Origin: Vespula vulgaris
Lineage: Eukaryota > Arthropoda > Insecta > Hymenoptera > Vespidae
Direction of reading: 5' to 3'
Assembly: GCF_905475345.1 (NCBI RefSeq)
Contig: NC_066596.1
Span: 5,209,001 to 5,273,000, forward strand
Length of the DNA stretch: 64,000 nt
This document shows positions 46,955 to 59,159 of the stretch, piece by piece. The stretch's first letter is position 1, and each line of letters opens with the position of its first letter. The notes beneath the pieces were generated by a model that was not told the DNA's origin, did not search any database, and was given only the letters and a program-made list of their open reading frames with translations. The translations under genes and the position numbers were made by a program.

Positions 46955-46997
46955 AGAGAGATAAAGAAAAAGAAAGAAAAAAAAGAGAGAGAGAAAG
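46914..46997. repeat. (GA)n microsatellite
   Basis: GA array, then AAAGAAAG and GAGA variants. Confidence 0.92.
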
Positions 46998-47436
46998 CTA
47001 CTACGTGCCGTCTCGTTCTCACTCGGCTAGAGGACGATGGCGACGACGCGACGTGGTCACGCGATCCTGTACTTTTCATAAAATTTCCTAAATACGGCCG
47101 ACGTCGCACCCTCTCCCAATCATTAGACACGAAACTACATACTCACTATTCCCTTGTACTCGGACGACGCCCCTATCGACAACGAAAACTACCCTGCTAA
47201 CTCTTTTTTCTTTTCCCTCTCCCCCTCTCTCTCTCACTCTTTCTCATCCTTTAACTCTTTTCTTTTTTATCCCTAAAGGTATCGGGACCACTCGTTGCAA
47301 CTTTTAGCTCGGAGGTATCACGCGAGCTAGTTCTGACTTGAAGGTATAATGCGCGAGAACATTGATTTAAAAGCAACGCCCATCTAATTTGCATGTGCCT
47401 GTTTCCTCCTTACCTCTTCTCTTCTTCATTTCTTCA

Positions 47437-47522
47437 AAGAAAGAAAGAAAGAGAGAGGGATAGACATAGAGAGAGAGAGAGGAAGAAATAGAGAAACAAA
47501 GAGAGAAACAGAGAGAAAGAGA
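47437..47522. repeat. GA-rich tract
   Basis: GAAA, GA and GAAACA units on the plus strand. Confidence 0.88.
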
Positions 47523-47580
47523 ATTTCGTTTACGCATTGGAGCTTGCAAGCTATTATTTGTAAGCGCATTGAAGGAAGGC

Positions 47581-47581
47581 G

Positions 47582-47619
<38 letters not shown>

Positions 47620-47650
47620 GGTGTTGTTGTTGTTGTTGTTGTTGTTGTTG
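47581..47650. repeat. (GTT)n trinucleotide array
   Basis: About 23 GTT triplets with one GGT interruption near the middle. It translates as poly-Val, poly-Leu or poly-Cys, and as poly-Thr/Asn/Gln on the other strand. Confidence 0.96.
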
Positions 47651-48289
47651 CCACAGACATACCTGCCTCTCCTGGACTTGTCGGCATTTTCAACTAATGC
47701 CCGCTCATTTGTCTTTTACTCTTTCTCTTTCCGTCTTCTACATTTCTACATAACTCTCCTTCACCTTACCTCTTTCCTTCATTCACCACTTGGGTTTCCT
47801 TCCATTTCTCGTGTCGTTGATTCCAAGAAGAAGAGCAAACTTCTTGGCGCATCATGACGATGGTGTGTTTCAAGGGAATGCAAATGAGGATCAGAGGATC
47901 AACTTTTGTAATAAGAAAATAGATAGTCGTAAAATGTCATCTCTCGATTTATATAATACATACATGTGATCTAATGTCGTTTTTCGAAAGAGCTCGAACC
48001 TATCATTACGTATTTCTCATTCAGGATAAATAATAGAAAATCGATATCTATTAACTTTCACTATCGAATATACGATACAAATTTGTCGGTTTATACTCGA
48101 TAACCGATAAAGTAGGTATATTTCTAAATAGTACGATCGTACGATATTAGCTATATCGAATATATGGGAGAACATAAATGTATGATTGATAACAACTATT
48201 TTAATAATTTGAAAATTTTCATGGGAAGTATATTTGTGCGCGTAGTATTGAACTTGTCTGGTCGTTTCTTTTTCTCAGAAGAGATGAAG
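47651..48289. other. AT-rich non-coding spacer
   Basis: No gene recognised. Confidence 0.55.
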
Positions 48290-48297
48290 ACAGAGAG

Positions 48298-48354
<57 letters not shown>
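48290..48354. repeat. (GA)n microsatellite
   Basis: About 60 bp, nearly pure GA. Confidence 0.94.
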
Positions 48355-48357
<3 letters not shown>

Positions 48358-48359
48358 GC

Positions 48360-48690
48360 GAAGAGGCTAACGTATCTCTAATGGCGCTGCTTGTATGTGC
48401 ATAGCAGGCGCTGTGCTTTACGATATAATAGAAGCACCAGTGGCCGTTTAGAGCTGACATTAACAAACTACTGCAAACTGCGGCAATAACGAAAACAGCC
48501 GCGATGGGGGATGGGATTTCGGGAGAATGGGCATACTCATGGGGGTAGGGCTTGAAGTAGTATACATTAATAATCGAGAACAGAGACCGACGGAGCTCAT
48601 TATCGTGCTGTTAGGGCGGAGAGTGCGAGGTTATTTGACTCCTCACTCTAACGGCAATAATTAACGAACAGTACCTCAAATTTAAATCGC
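48360..48690. other. GC-richer island of unknown role
   Basis: Repeat-free and GC-richer than flanks, with G runs (GGGGGATGGG and GGGGGTAGGG type) at about 48505-48549. No open frame of note. It could be a regulatory element. Confidence 0.3.
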
Positions 48691-49247
48691 TCAACCATAT
48701 CCCTTACCACCATACCATTTGTAAGGCTTGACTTCACGTTAAACATTTCTTTGATAGTTTTCTTTCTTCAAACGTCATTCGTTTTCATATTCTATTTCAT
48801 TCCTCGCATTATTAAACTTCCAAATAAGATCGATAATCTAGAATTTTTAAATAATTGTTTATTCTCGAAAGATACATCATTTTATAACATTTAATAATAC
48901 CACTATACGTAAATTATAGATATGTAAATGATACCGTGTCGAATCAATAACGTAGCAGTTGATTTTACAAAAGTAGTAACTAATTATTACCTGATATCTA
49001 ATTTACGAAATTCACATAATAATAATAGTTAAAGTTATTGAAACTTTAGTTTCTTTAGCACAATCATCCTTTTTTCTAATTTTCTAATTCAACTCCACGA
49101 TATTCTCTGAATGTCCTTTCGTATAAGGAAGGAAAATGTGAAAGACCGGGAAGGTTGGTACACGCTTTAATCCGCCTCTTTCTGGCAGGTTGCTTGGTAG
49201 TAGCACTCGCTTTTCTTGAGACACGGAATCTTGAAGTAACGTTGCAA
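48691..49247. other. AT-rich non-coding spacer
   Basis: No gene recognised. Confidence 0.55.
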
Positions 49248-49386
49248 ACAGAAAGAGAGAGAGAGAGAAAGACAGACAGACAGAGAGAAAGAGAGAAAGA
49301 GAGAAAGAGAGAGAGAGAGAGAGAAAGAGACAGAGACAGAAAGAAAAAAGATAAAAAGGGAGAGAGAGAGAGAGAAAGAAGGCCAA
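49248..49386. repeat. Long (GA)n-rich tract
   Basis: About 138 bp of purine with GACA and AAAG variants. Overlapping frames on both strands (Arg/Glu or Ser/Leu) are artefacts. Confidence 0.92.
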
Positions 49387-49439
49387 AGTGAAACGCACGT
49401 AATCTCAAAGGACAAGAAGAGCTTCTTCTTCTTCTCTCT

Positions 49440-51316
49440 CTTTCTCTCCCTTTTGAAACTCGTCGACTAAGTAGTAGTCGCCTTCTTCTTCCGAAATCAG
49501 ACGTTCTGTGTCTCGCAGCGTAACGACTTTCGGCTCGCGCAATGACGGTTCCAACCCTGTTTCGAATGAGATTGCTTTCCGCTCAAAGTACGCTCAAGCA
49601 GATTCTTCCTTTCTTTTTTTTTTCCTTCACTACTATCTTTTGCTCTCATGCAATCCCTGTTGACTTTACTTCGACTTTTTCTATTCGATCGTTCTCGAAG
49701 CTCTCTCTCTCTCTCTTTCTCTATTTTCCGTGTTCTCGGAGCATCGCTTTATATTTAACAGGATCTTTCACTCGTTTAGGAAAATTTCCTGATTGTGTTG
49801 AACAGCACTGACTTAAAATTGACCATTTCGCTAAAACAATAGTGTCAAAAGCTTTCCATCTTATCTCGGTATAACGATCGAATTTCCATAGGGGTTAGCG
49901 TAGGTACGTCGAAAGCTGGAAATCTGAAAATACGAGCTGCAACCATGATAAATGTGACCATTCCAAGCTGGTACGTTATTGTAAATTTTCAGGTCGCTTC
50001 GAATGTGGCTATGTAGAAGAAGTTTTATTTCGTACGGAAAGAAAAGTAAAATAGCATGGATGTAATAATAAATGATAGACGGACGAGCTATGAATTTGAC
50101 GATCGGTAATAATTTTTTCAATATTATTTATGGATATTAAAGATTTATATTCTTAGTCCATAGTTTCAAATAGTCTAGAGATATTAGATAGACTACAGGT
50201 ATATGGTTATGCCTTTGACAATTTATCCCCTGAAACAGAGATCGTATACGATACGTGTGGCTTGCCTGAATTCTATTTCCTCGAGACTTCAATTGCACGT
50301 TACAATTTGCGAATTGCGTTTGTATCGTTACAAATCAGCTGGACTGTCTCGTTATCGTCGTCGTCGTTCTCTCATCGATTTCGCTTCTATCCTACCTATC
50401 AATGCTGTCCTCATAATACGTATCCTGTGTTAGCTGACACACTGGCTTCAAGCGAAACTGGTTCCAAGCTCGTAAAATCGAATGCGAGAGATTCGAACGA
50501 TAAGCAATGTTTTCCAATTTCCGCACGCATCAAACGACTGCCCGTGGACCCACGTCGCAGACATGCCGATGATATTCCATTCTGGTTAAATCCGTTCACA
50601 TTCGTTTTACCAACGATGCACGCTTTCAACACTTTAGTACGGAAAACGATAGAACTTGAAAGAACAAGGAAACGTAGTCTCAATATCAAAATTTCTATTA
50701 TATTTACCTGTCCAAATATCATATCGAATCTTTCCATCAATGTTCTCTTTTAGTTATCTTAATCATTTTTAAATTAGATATTTTCCATCGGGATCGTATT
50801 AATTTAGGAGGTAAAAATAATTTTATTCGAAATGTATTATCACTTTTGAAGTGATAAATAAGCTGACAAATAATAACAAAATCGATATACAAGATCCAAA
50901 AGTGTATTTAAATGAGGAGACGTCGCGATAAAACTCTTCTCAAGTAGAAATAACGTGTCTATTGTATCTTTTTTTTACGTCCAAGAAGATCTCTTAAAGA
51001 AGGAAAAAAGAAACGGACCGTACGATAAAGAAAAAAAATCCAATCAAAAGCAAAAGCCTAGATATGAGGTCGAAGAATGAATCCCCAAAATATACGCTTC
51101 GTTTGAGCCACAACATCGACCGTAGTAATCCGAGTCGGCACAGTAGATTAACCCCTTTAGAAGGCGTACTTCTTCATTTCATACGCTTAAACCTTTGTTC
51201 TTGTATCTCTCTGTCTTCTATCGGCCGCGTTTTCTCGATACAGAATTCACTATGAAGAGCAAACAATGCGGCGCACCAACAGAAGCGAGCGAAAAGGAGA
51301 ACGATGCGAACAAACG
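49440..51316. other. Non-coding spacer
   Basis: Frames of 163 codons (plus, 50262-50753) and 109 codons (minus, 50740-50411) overlap on opposite strands in a GC-richer piece. Neither shows a motif or a plausible splice boundary, so I treat both as chance. Confidence 0.45.
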
Positions 51317-51420
51317 AGAAAAAAGGGAAAGAGAGAAAAAGAGAGAGAGAGAGAGAGAAAGAGAAGGAGTGAGGAAGGGAGGTAGGGAGGAAGAGAAAGA
51401 AAAAAAATAGAAGAGAGAGA
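51317..51420. repeat. (GA)n-rich tract with GGGA units
   Basis: Purine-only region with a GA core at about 51340-51358 and GGA/GGTAG variants after it. Confidence 0.9.
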
Positions 51421-51779
51421 AGCTACGTAGGGAGGAGACTCGAGCGTAAAGTCGACCTAATTCTACGTATAGCCTAGCGCTGACAACGAGGACGAGTCAC
51501 GCAGAAAATGTACGACCCTAGACCGGATAACTTGGCTAAATTCCTCTTGAGGAGTCACCCGTTCAACTTCCACTATCGTTTTAATGTCGAAATCGTATGA
51601 ATTATGCGAGCACGCCCCTTGAATTCTTCATAAGTGAAAAGTGGAATGGAACAAGTGGAAGGAACGAATGGTTAAAAATAGCTAGAACGAATGGTTAACA
51701 GTCGAACGAGAATGAAGAAAGATTTGAAGGTATAGAAGTACTAGAATCGGAGAGAGTTAGAAAAGGTTATGTCCGTAGG

Positions 51780-52080
51780 AGAGAAAGCTAAAGAAGAAGT
51801 GGTTCGAGGATGGGTGGACCAAAGCACTTGAACCGCTGACCCGCGGATCGGACCAGTCGTTTGGGGATGAAGCAATCGATAGAGCCGAAGTTCTTCGTTG
51901 GGCAATCCCCGATTCGACTCTTGCATGGACGGGAAGTCAGCCCAATTACGGCCGATTCCATTGCCTTAGGTACATTATCAGATGGTGGAGGCGAAGTTAG
52001 CTTTTCATCTCTTCGACTCGAGAGTACGATCGGCCTTTCATTGCTCGACGCGTTGATCGGCTCTCTTCGTATACCCAATA
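51780..52080. other. GC-richer island with open frames on both strands
   Basis: About half G+C and repeat-free. The plus frame from the ATG at 51861 is open for about 73 residues of balanced composition but then runs straight into the CTAT array, so it is not a complete gene. The minus strand is open over most of the same stretch. No family is recognised; a conserved regulatory block is an alternative. Confidence 0.22.
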
Positions 52081-52083
52081 TGC

Positions 52084-52141
52084 TTGTCTATCTATCTATC
52101 TATGTATCTGTCTGTCTATCTATCTATCTATCTACCTATCT
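52084..52141. repeat. (CTAT)n / (CTGT)n array
   Basis: CTAT tetranucleotides with GTAT, CTGT and CTAC variants. Confidence 0.93.
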
Positions 52142-52519
52142 GTACTACTGTCTGTCGGTCTCCCACTCTCTTAGTATCCAGTTATATGTACGCAAGTATA
52201 TATTCGCATCGATCCGCTTTTCAATACTATCTCGAACGGAGGAAAGTTCGAAAGCTAGGGAAAGCTTCTGGAAGATAGTGTGGTGGGTTGATTATACCAA
52301 GATGGTGAGTTAGAAGAGGGGATACTAGCAAAACTTGTCCAACTTGTAGACGGCGAATCTAATCGTCGAAGCCGCGAGAAGGCTTCGTCGTTTTGCTTCC
52401 TCACTGAACTCGAACTTCCTTGATTTATGACGTTAAAGACCGAGGAAAAGGCCACCTATCGCCTAGATTTCGGTCCGATCGATATTTGACGAGTATCGGA
52501 CTAAGCTCTTAGTTCTTCT

Positions 52520-52570
52520 TCTGCTACTACTACTGTTACTGCTACTATTGCTGACTGCTGCTGCTGCTGC
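52520..52570. repeat. Short imperfect CTA/CTG triplet array
   Basis: CTACTACTACTGTTACTG-type triplets ending in five CTG units. Similar TGC/TAC triplets appear again at 54570-54602. Confidence 0.85.
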
Positions 52571-54140
52571 TATTGCGCTGGTCATAGGTTTGAATCCTCT
52601 GAGCGTTTTACTCTATTTCTTTCGTGGATATCGTTTTGCTCGATTACCCCGTAAATCTCCCAATTTTTTCTTTTCTCTGAAATCTCAGTTTCTTCACCCT
52701 TGTCTCACTTCCACTATTTCAATCCGCAAGAAACGATATAAAAAGTTATTTTTTCAATGTTATCTTACCTGTAATACTTAATCTATTTTCTGTATCAACG
52801 TCGTGATCGTATTTCTTATCAAATTACCTGACTTATCAATTAATAATATCAGCGAATTTATGAGATCGTGCCAGATTAATTTTACATTTGGTTAATTGCG
52901 CACGAAATAGTTACAAGTCAGTTTGATATTCGTGAGAATCTAGATTAGAGTCAACCGGTCTCTCTACAATACGTTATTAAATCAACTTAACATTTTTTCG
53001 ATAAATCATAATTATGCAGTCTTGATCGATTCAATCGTTCCCTGTCAGTCTTTCTTTGCTTTCTTACGATCTGATATAAATCCTCGAGCTTTTTTTCGCC
53101 GCAACAATAAACACAACACGGCAAGATGTAAAGAAGTTTCCGAGAGAATTCAATGAAAATACGAATGATTAAAACATTTAACCAATCGTGCTACTTAGGA
53201 CAATTTCGTGCTATCCTTGTAATCTGGTTAATTTCGCCGACGAAGCACGGTACCCAGTTTCGGTTGGTGCATCGCGCAGAGAGGACAAGACAAGACGAGC
53301 CACTTTGTCATGGGAAGAGTATACGAAAGGAGAAGATCGAGAAACGGATAAGAGCTGGAGTAAGACAAAGATGAAAGCTTTAGAGTTACGCGTCCCAGAT
53401 TATCGTTCTAGCAACGTGTTCGGTCTACGTGTAGGACGCGCACCCTTAACTCATATCATCGTGTGTCACCGGCTTAATCTAATTCACGATCGTTGTCCGC
53501 CGTACCTCATAGGAGAATAATTGTTCGATCAATATTTCGTACTTGCGGAATACTATTCGTCATGCCGTCGCCTCGGCATGTTCGACTTTATCATTATCTT
53601 TCAGATCTACGATACGCCTCATTAATATTAGTATAAAACATTTCTACAGACTCATCGGTCTTCTTATCGGTCATTGACATGCGCATATTTTCTATGTAGA
53701 TTTCTATATTACATTATTAGATTTTATTTTCCACGAAAACACGCGTCAACCTGAACATTTATCAAATCATATTGATACCGATTGAAATTTTCACAGGATA
53801 TTTATCATATTCGTATTCACGTAGAGACAGTAACCTGTTATCAAAGAAACCATTCCTTTAAGAAATACTAAAAGTTTTTCATCAAACCTAACACGTTTCA
53901 AACTATCATCTATAGACTTTCTGAATAATGATTCTAACCGACGTGACGCACGTATTCGCCAAGTTAAAATCTTGGAAGATTCGTCTAGCGAAGTTTGCTG
54001 GTTCCGAGTCACCTATCTCAAACAGAAAACGTCCTAGGCAAGAACGAAATTCATATTTCATTTGCATATACCAACGCCGTTGAAAGAAATTGATTTTCTG
54101 AAAGGCAGGAAAGACTATAATAATAATAAACCTTCCTTAC

Positions 54141-54164
54141 CTTTTCATCGTCGATCTCTGTCAT
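54141..54164 (-). other. Candidate short first coding segment with donor (minus strand)
   Basis: ATG at 54164 (minus strand) reads Met-Thr-Glu-Ile-Asp-Asp-Glu-Lys and ends in phase 0 at AAAAG|GTAAGG, with the intron from 54140. The same frame is open for about 50 codons upstream, giving a Lys/Arg/Asn/Glu-rich sequence, as expected by chance for a purine-rich strand. No acceptor is seen upstream. Confidence 0.12.
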
Positions 54165-54699
54165 GAGGCTTAACGTTTCCTTCGTGTTCCTTCTTTTATT
54201 TTGCCTTTTCGCAATTCTTTCTCTGTTCTCGTTCGTCGACCGATATGATCCTGGACGTTTCGTTTCGCGTGTTGATAGCTTCGAAAGAACATCCAGCTAC
54301 GCATTTCCTACTTTATTTCTTTTTTTTTCCTTTTTTCAACCGCTGACAACCCTTCCGAACTGATTGAGTGTGACGAATAGTCGACTAGCTGGTAGTTGGA
54401 CTCGCTTTTCCACACGAGCTGCTGTATTTACATTCGAAATGCTTCGACCGGGCGCACCAATTTAATCGGTCGTACGTCCTCACTGGTTTTTCCGTTAACA
54501 TGAGTGTAGATGGAATGGTGGTGGGGATAGTGGATGTTCAGGGAAACTGCTTTTCTACCCTTTCTAGTGGCTGCTGTTGCTACTGCTACTGCTACTACTG
54601 CTAGCTCCATACTATGATTCGTCGCTCCATTTGACGGAGAAACGTTTTTTTCTTTCTTTCTTTCATTTTTCTTTTTTGCTTCTTTTTCGTTTTTGTGTT

Positions 54700-55311
54700 T
54701 TCTTTTTTTTTTCTTTTACAAAAAAGTCGCGTAAACGAACGACGAACGCGATCTTTCCGCATCCGTGAAAGCTTATTGTTACGGAAGTCTCTTAAAATCC
54801 TCGTTCGCTTGCCTTTGCATGGAACTAAAGTAAATTGGTGAATCGTGATACATAGTAGAGGAAGAATAGATCGCGGCGTTATTTTTTTTCTTTTTCTTCC
54901 CTTATCATCAACCATAGCAGTATGAGTTTTCTAAAACAGCTTTATTATTCTAAGTATAGTGTAATGAGCAAGAACAATGAAGTACTTAATTATAATGAAA
55001 TAACAGGTGGCAGACGTAACTTTAGAAAATATGAAAACAATAGTCAGAAAAAAGAAGGATGATCGAACTTTTCGACGGAGAATTTCAAGTATCCGAACGT
55101 TCAAAAAAAAAAAAAAAAAGAAAATGTTGGAATTTTGTTGCATTCCATCCCTACCAGAAACGACTATTTTCTCTGGGTCAACGCCAAGCAGGTTTTTGCA
55201 ATTAGCACGGATAACATCAGTTCAATTATAGAACACGAACATTCACCGCTCATTAAAAACCGAAAATACGGTTGATACTCTTTAGTCGACTCTTTCCGTA
55301 CTTTAGTCTTT
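54700..55311. other. AT-rich non-coding spacer with homopolymers
   Basis: T-rich tracts at about 54645-54715 and an A17-type run at about 55103-55119. No gene recognised. Confidence 0.55.
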
Positions 55312-55353
55312 CTATCTCTCCCTCTCCCTCTCTCTCTCTCTCCCTCCCTCTCG
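55312..55353. repeat. (CT)n / (CCCT)n microsatellite
   Basis: CT array with CCCT variants. Confidence 0.9.
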
Positions 55354-57520
55354 CTCTTTATCTTACACTTTTTTTTTTATTTTATATAGGTCGACCAAGA
55401 TCATTTTCTATGTGACCTTATTACTCGCTATACGGTCAAATAGGCTGCTTCTTAATAAAAGTTAAAAGGAACTTTACTAAAGTATAGAGTTGCTCTATGG
55501 AAGCTCTTTTCTCGAATTAGAAGCGTTACGCTGATCAGCTTGGGCACCACTCGAGACTCTACGGTTCTTGGCTGGTAGCCAAATTTCTCGATCGTAACTC
55601 TTTCCTCACGAACTGGTAATAACGCGTCTAGTCTTCGACCCTATTACATTATCGCATTATTCAAACCTTTGAAGGAAAATTGCTAGTTCTACAATTTTCA
55701 CAATTCGTTTCCTTTCAATCATGACTTCAGTCAGGATTCGATCTTTTTTTTTTCTATTATTATTTATTCATAATTTTTATTTTTTTTATTTTAAAGCTCT
55801 TTTCGGATTTATTGAAACTCGGATATCACATTAATTAAATTGAAGGTACAAAAATTCCTTTGGTTGGATCAAAAAATACTTTGTTTCTTTTCTTTGTTTC
55901 AATTCGCTTGTTATTATCAAAGAGAGCGTAGGGGTCAAAATTCGCAGAAGAAGATCTCACAGGAGAGATAAAACGAACGTCATTAATATGCTTTTATGGT
56001 ACCATCAGATCGAACCTGCGCAAAGCACCATTAGAAATACATCGATCTATGCATCGATGGAATATGCGAAATGCTAATACCGATAATACACCGCTTATAT
56101 CGAGGCGAAATAATTACCCAATGGTAAACCTTGCCTGTAAAATGTATAATTAGCAATACTGAAACGAACGTTCTTCGACAGCCCGTAGGTGGTAAATTAA
56201 AGTTAAATGAAATCTAATACTCGCTCTCGCAAACGGTCTCTCCGTGAATATTTTAGAATATCAACGATAGCGAATTTTCGTATTCGTTAGTTCAATAGCG
56301 TTCGTTAGCTCGACAGACTGTCGAATAACTTTTCTTCTTTTCTTGAAGGCAATTTTACGAGATCGAACGTTATCGAAACTTGAAATTATGAAAATGATAC
56401 GATTGGGATAAAAATTTTTTTTTTAATATTTCAATATATATTTTTTACAAAACTGAAATCAAGGTCTAAATTGGCCGAATAATATTTTCTTTTTTCTTTT
56501 TTTCTTAAGAGCTTAATCGAGTCTAGATGCAATAAATATTAGAATTCATCCGAGTATTCTATTTTGTAATTCCCAATATTTTCGTTTTACCTCAAATCTA
56601 AAGCTCATAATACGTCCGGTAGTTTCCTTATTCGTTAATAGTTTACGTTCGTGTTCGCGAATGCAGAAATCAAGTATATGTACATACATAATGCGATATA
56701 CGGTGTACACTTACCGGTGGTACGGCCACAAATGTGAGGGAAGTTTTAATCCTCGTGTACACCTAGAGTAAGTAATAAGCTAGAAAGGATTTTGGCATGC
56801 GTAGGAATTATTTATCATCAAGGGATTAAGATTTCTCTCGTTGGTTATTAAAAGCGAACGGTAAAACAACAAGAGTCGACGTATATCTATACCTATCCAT
56901 TAACCATCGGAAAATATTAAGTTCTTTTTAAAATCGTCTTGTTGTGTCATGGTGCATGGAAGAAGGATAGAAAATGGAATACGCATAATAAAACAGATAT
57001 TTAACCGTTCTAGCATTCATCGCTATTTACTGTTTGCAAATTCATTCTACAAGTACAAATATCAAGTGAATCTCGTGAAAATGTAAGAGTGCTCGTCGTT
57101 ATCTTCTTCGTCTCGATACGATTGACGAAGAAAACGAAGGAAAGAAAAAGAAAGATATAAAAGGAGACAAAGAAAAAGAAGGATGGAAAAAGGAAAAGAG
57201 AAAAGTGAAATACGGAAGGATTTAAATTCAACGGGCGACGAACGCTAAACGCATCCGATGATAGGATTGAGTATTTAATTAGGACGGCCTCGAAGAGAAA
57301 GATAATTGAATTCTATAGTTCTCGTGTCCTCGGGACAGTCGGTGAATCCCATTCGTTTTCTCTCTCGTTCGCTCGCTCACACATATATGCACATACATAC
57401 ACACACAGAGACACACGGATACAACCAGAGCCAATCTCTTAATTTTCCGCCTTGCCGGGCAATATGCGAACGCATCCATTCGCGAGTTGTACATGCCGCT
57501 CGGTTAACTCTTCTCACCCC
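55354..57520. other. AT-rich non-coding spacer
   Basis: No gene recognised; long AT-rich stretch with T homopolymers near 55745-55793 and 56415-56425. Confidence 0.6.
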
Positions 57521-57521
57521 T

Positions 57522-57998
57522 TCCTCTCTCTTTCTCTCTCTCTCTTTCTCTCTCTCTTTCACTCATTCTTTGTCAGGACCATCGGTGCTATCTTTTTCAC
57601 CTCGAGATTTTTTCTCTTTCTACATCCCTGCGTCATCTTTTTTCTCTACCATCTTAATAGCACCCACCGTCGGGATACTTCGAATAAAATAGACGGGGAA
57701 TGTGAAATCGCTGCCGAACAGGTATATATCCATAAGTCCTACGTATTGGAAAACGATTCAAGATTCAAGATGAAAACCGTCTTGCGAGCGTCCTCTTCGT
57801 CGAAGTCACCTGCAGCTCCAGGAAAAGACCGATGGAAAAATATCATCGGGACCAAGACGATATTCGGCAGTAGTCGAAGCAAAAAATCTACAGAAGGGTT
57901 CTACAGATTTTCTACTTTCCTTTCTATCTCTCTATCTCACTCCAATTCTGTCTCTTTTTCTCTCTTACTCTCTCTCTCTCTCTCTTTCTCTCGCTCTC
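57522..57998. repeat. Pair of (CT)n microsatellites
   Basis: CT arrays at about 57522-57560 and 57925-57998 flank a more complex 350-bp piece. A 197-codon plus frame runs across both arrays. The inter-array part contains CAG|GTATAT at 57721, but the frame is dominated by repeat translation and is not called a gene. Confidence 0.88.
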
Positions 57999-58343
57999 TC
58001 AATCCATGTCTTTTCATCATTTTTTTTCTTACATTTTTACAGTAAGCTCCTTTCATAGAACAGAGATTCCGTACAATAGGTAATATATTTTTTAATTTTA
58101 TTTGCCTTATCAATTTCTCCTTTTCAAAGTATATAAATGTTCATTTGTTATAATCATATCACATCTCTCTCTTGTTCCTATCGGACGTATAAGAATTATA
58201 TTTCATTGATTTTTATGATAATGTCAATGTGTTCGGTTCTACTACGAAGGACATAATAAGAGATCGACCATATGTAGGAAAGTAGATACGAACAAAGTGA
58301 TACTTTTCAATTCATTTTTATTCAATCTTCTCCTGAACTGAAT

Positions 58344-58374
58344 AAAGAGAGAGAGAGAGAGAGAGAGAGAGAAC
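58344..58374. repeat. (GA)n microsatellite
   Basis: Pure GA, about 28 bp. Confidence 0.93.
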
Positions 58375-58581
58375 GGACAAGTTCTGTGTCACTGCATTTC
58401 AAAGGAGCTAATTATCTATTCTTCGCTAGAAAGCATCTGACCGTGTTTGTTTGAGGAAAAGATTAGTTGAAGGTTATTTTATCAGCGTGACTGTAAAGTG
58501 AAGGAGTGGGTAATCTTGAATGGAGGGTTTTGAGAAAGGTGTTGTTGAGGTGGGTGGTTGTTGGAAAGAGGGCGTTATGGA

Positions 58582-58970
58582 CGGTAATGGTCGTACGACG
58601 GTGGTTGGGCGATCATGGGTGGCAAGTAATAGTTGGGCAGTAATGAGTGAGTGGTGATAAGTGGGTGGTGATAGTTGGACGGTGATGGATGGGTGGTGAT
58701 AGTTGGACGATAATAGTTGGGTGGTGATAATTAAATAGTCATAGTTGGACGGTTATAGTTCAGCGGTAATAGTTGGGCGGTAATAATTGAGTGATGATTA
58801 TAAAATGATCATAGTTGAGCAGTGATAAGTGTGTGGTAGTAGTTGGGGCCATGATGGGTGGGCAATTATAGTTGGGTGGTGGTAAGTGGGCGGTGATAGT
58901 TGAGCGGTGATGGATGGGTGGTAATAGTTGAGCGGTTATGGGTGGATAGTGATAGTTGGGCGATGATGGA
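58582..58970 (+). repeat. 14-bp G-rich minisatellite
   Basis: About 26 degenerate copies of a 14-bp unit with plus-strand consensus GGTGATAGTTGGGC. Common variants change the centre to GGTAATAGTTGGGC, GGTGATGGATGGGT or GGTTATAGTTGAGC. The phase is kept over long runs (for example about 58663-58860). Right of the array to about 59150 the sequence stays G-rich with GTGGG and TTGGG words but loses the 14-bp phase. Plus-strand C is rare. No protein reading is implied. Confidence 0.92.
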
Positions 58971-59159
58971 AAGGTTTAGAAAAGTGGGCGGCAATGGGTG
59001 GGATTTGTTAGGTAGGAGTGGGGGTGGCTGGGAGGCAATAAGTGGGCGGTGATGAGTTGGAAGTGTTGCGTTTGAATGAGAAGAGTGGGTGGGAATGAGG
59101 GTATTGGGTGAGATATTGGGTTGATGGTGTTGGGTAAAGTGTGGGGGCTCTAGTAAATG

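Noticed and set aside
47367..47857. Poly-Leu, poly-Cys and poly-Thr frames
   Set aside because: They come from the GTT array and flanking pyrimidine-rich DNA.
50262..50753. 163-codon plus frame overlapping a 109-codon minus frame
   Set aside because: Both strands are open over the same GC-richer piece and neither shows a domain, so low stop density is the simpler explanation.
57452..58045. 197-codon open frame, the longest in the window
   Set aside because: It spans two CT arrays and is largely Ser/Leu/Phe from them; the middle part shows no motif and no clean splice boundaries.
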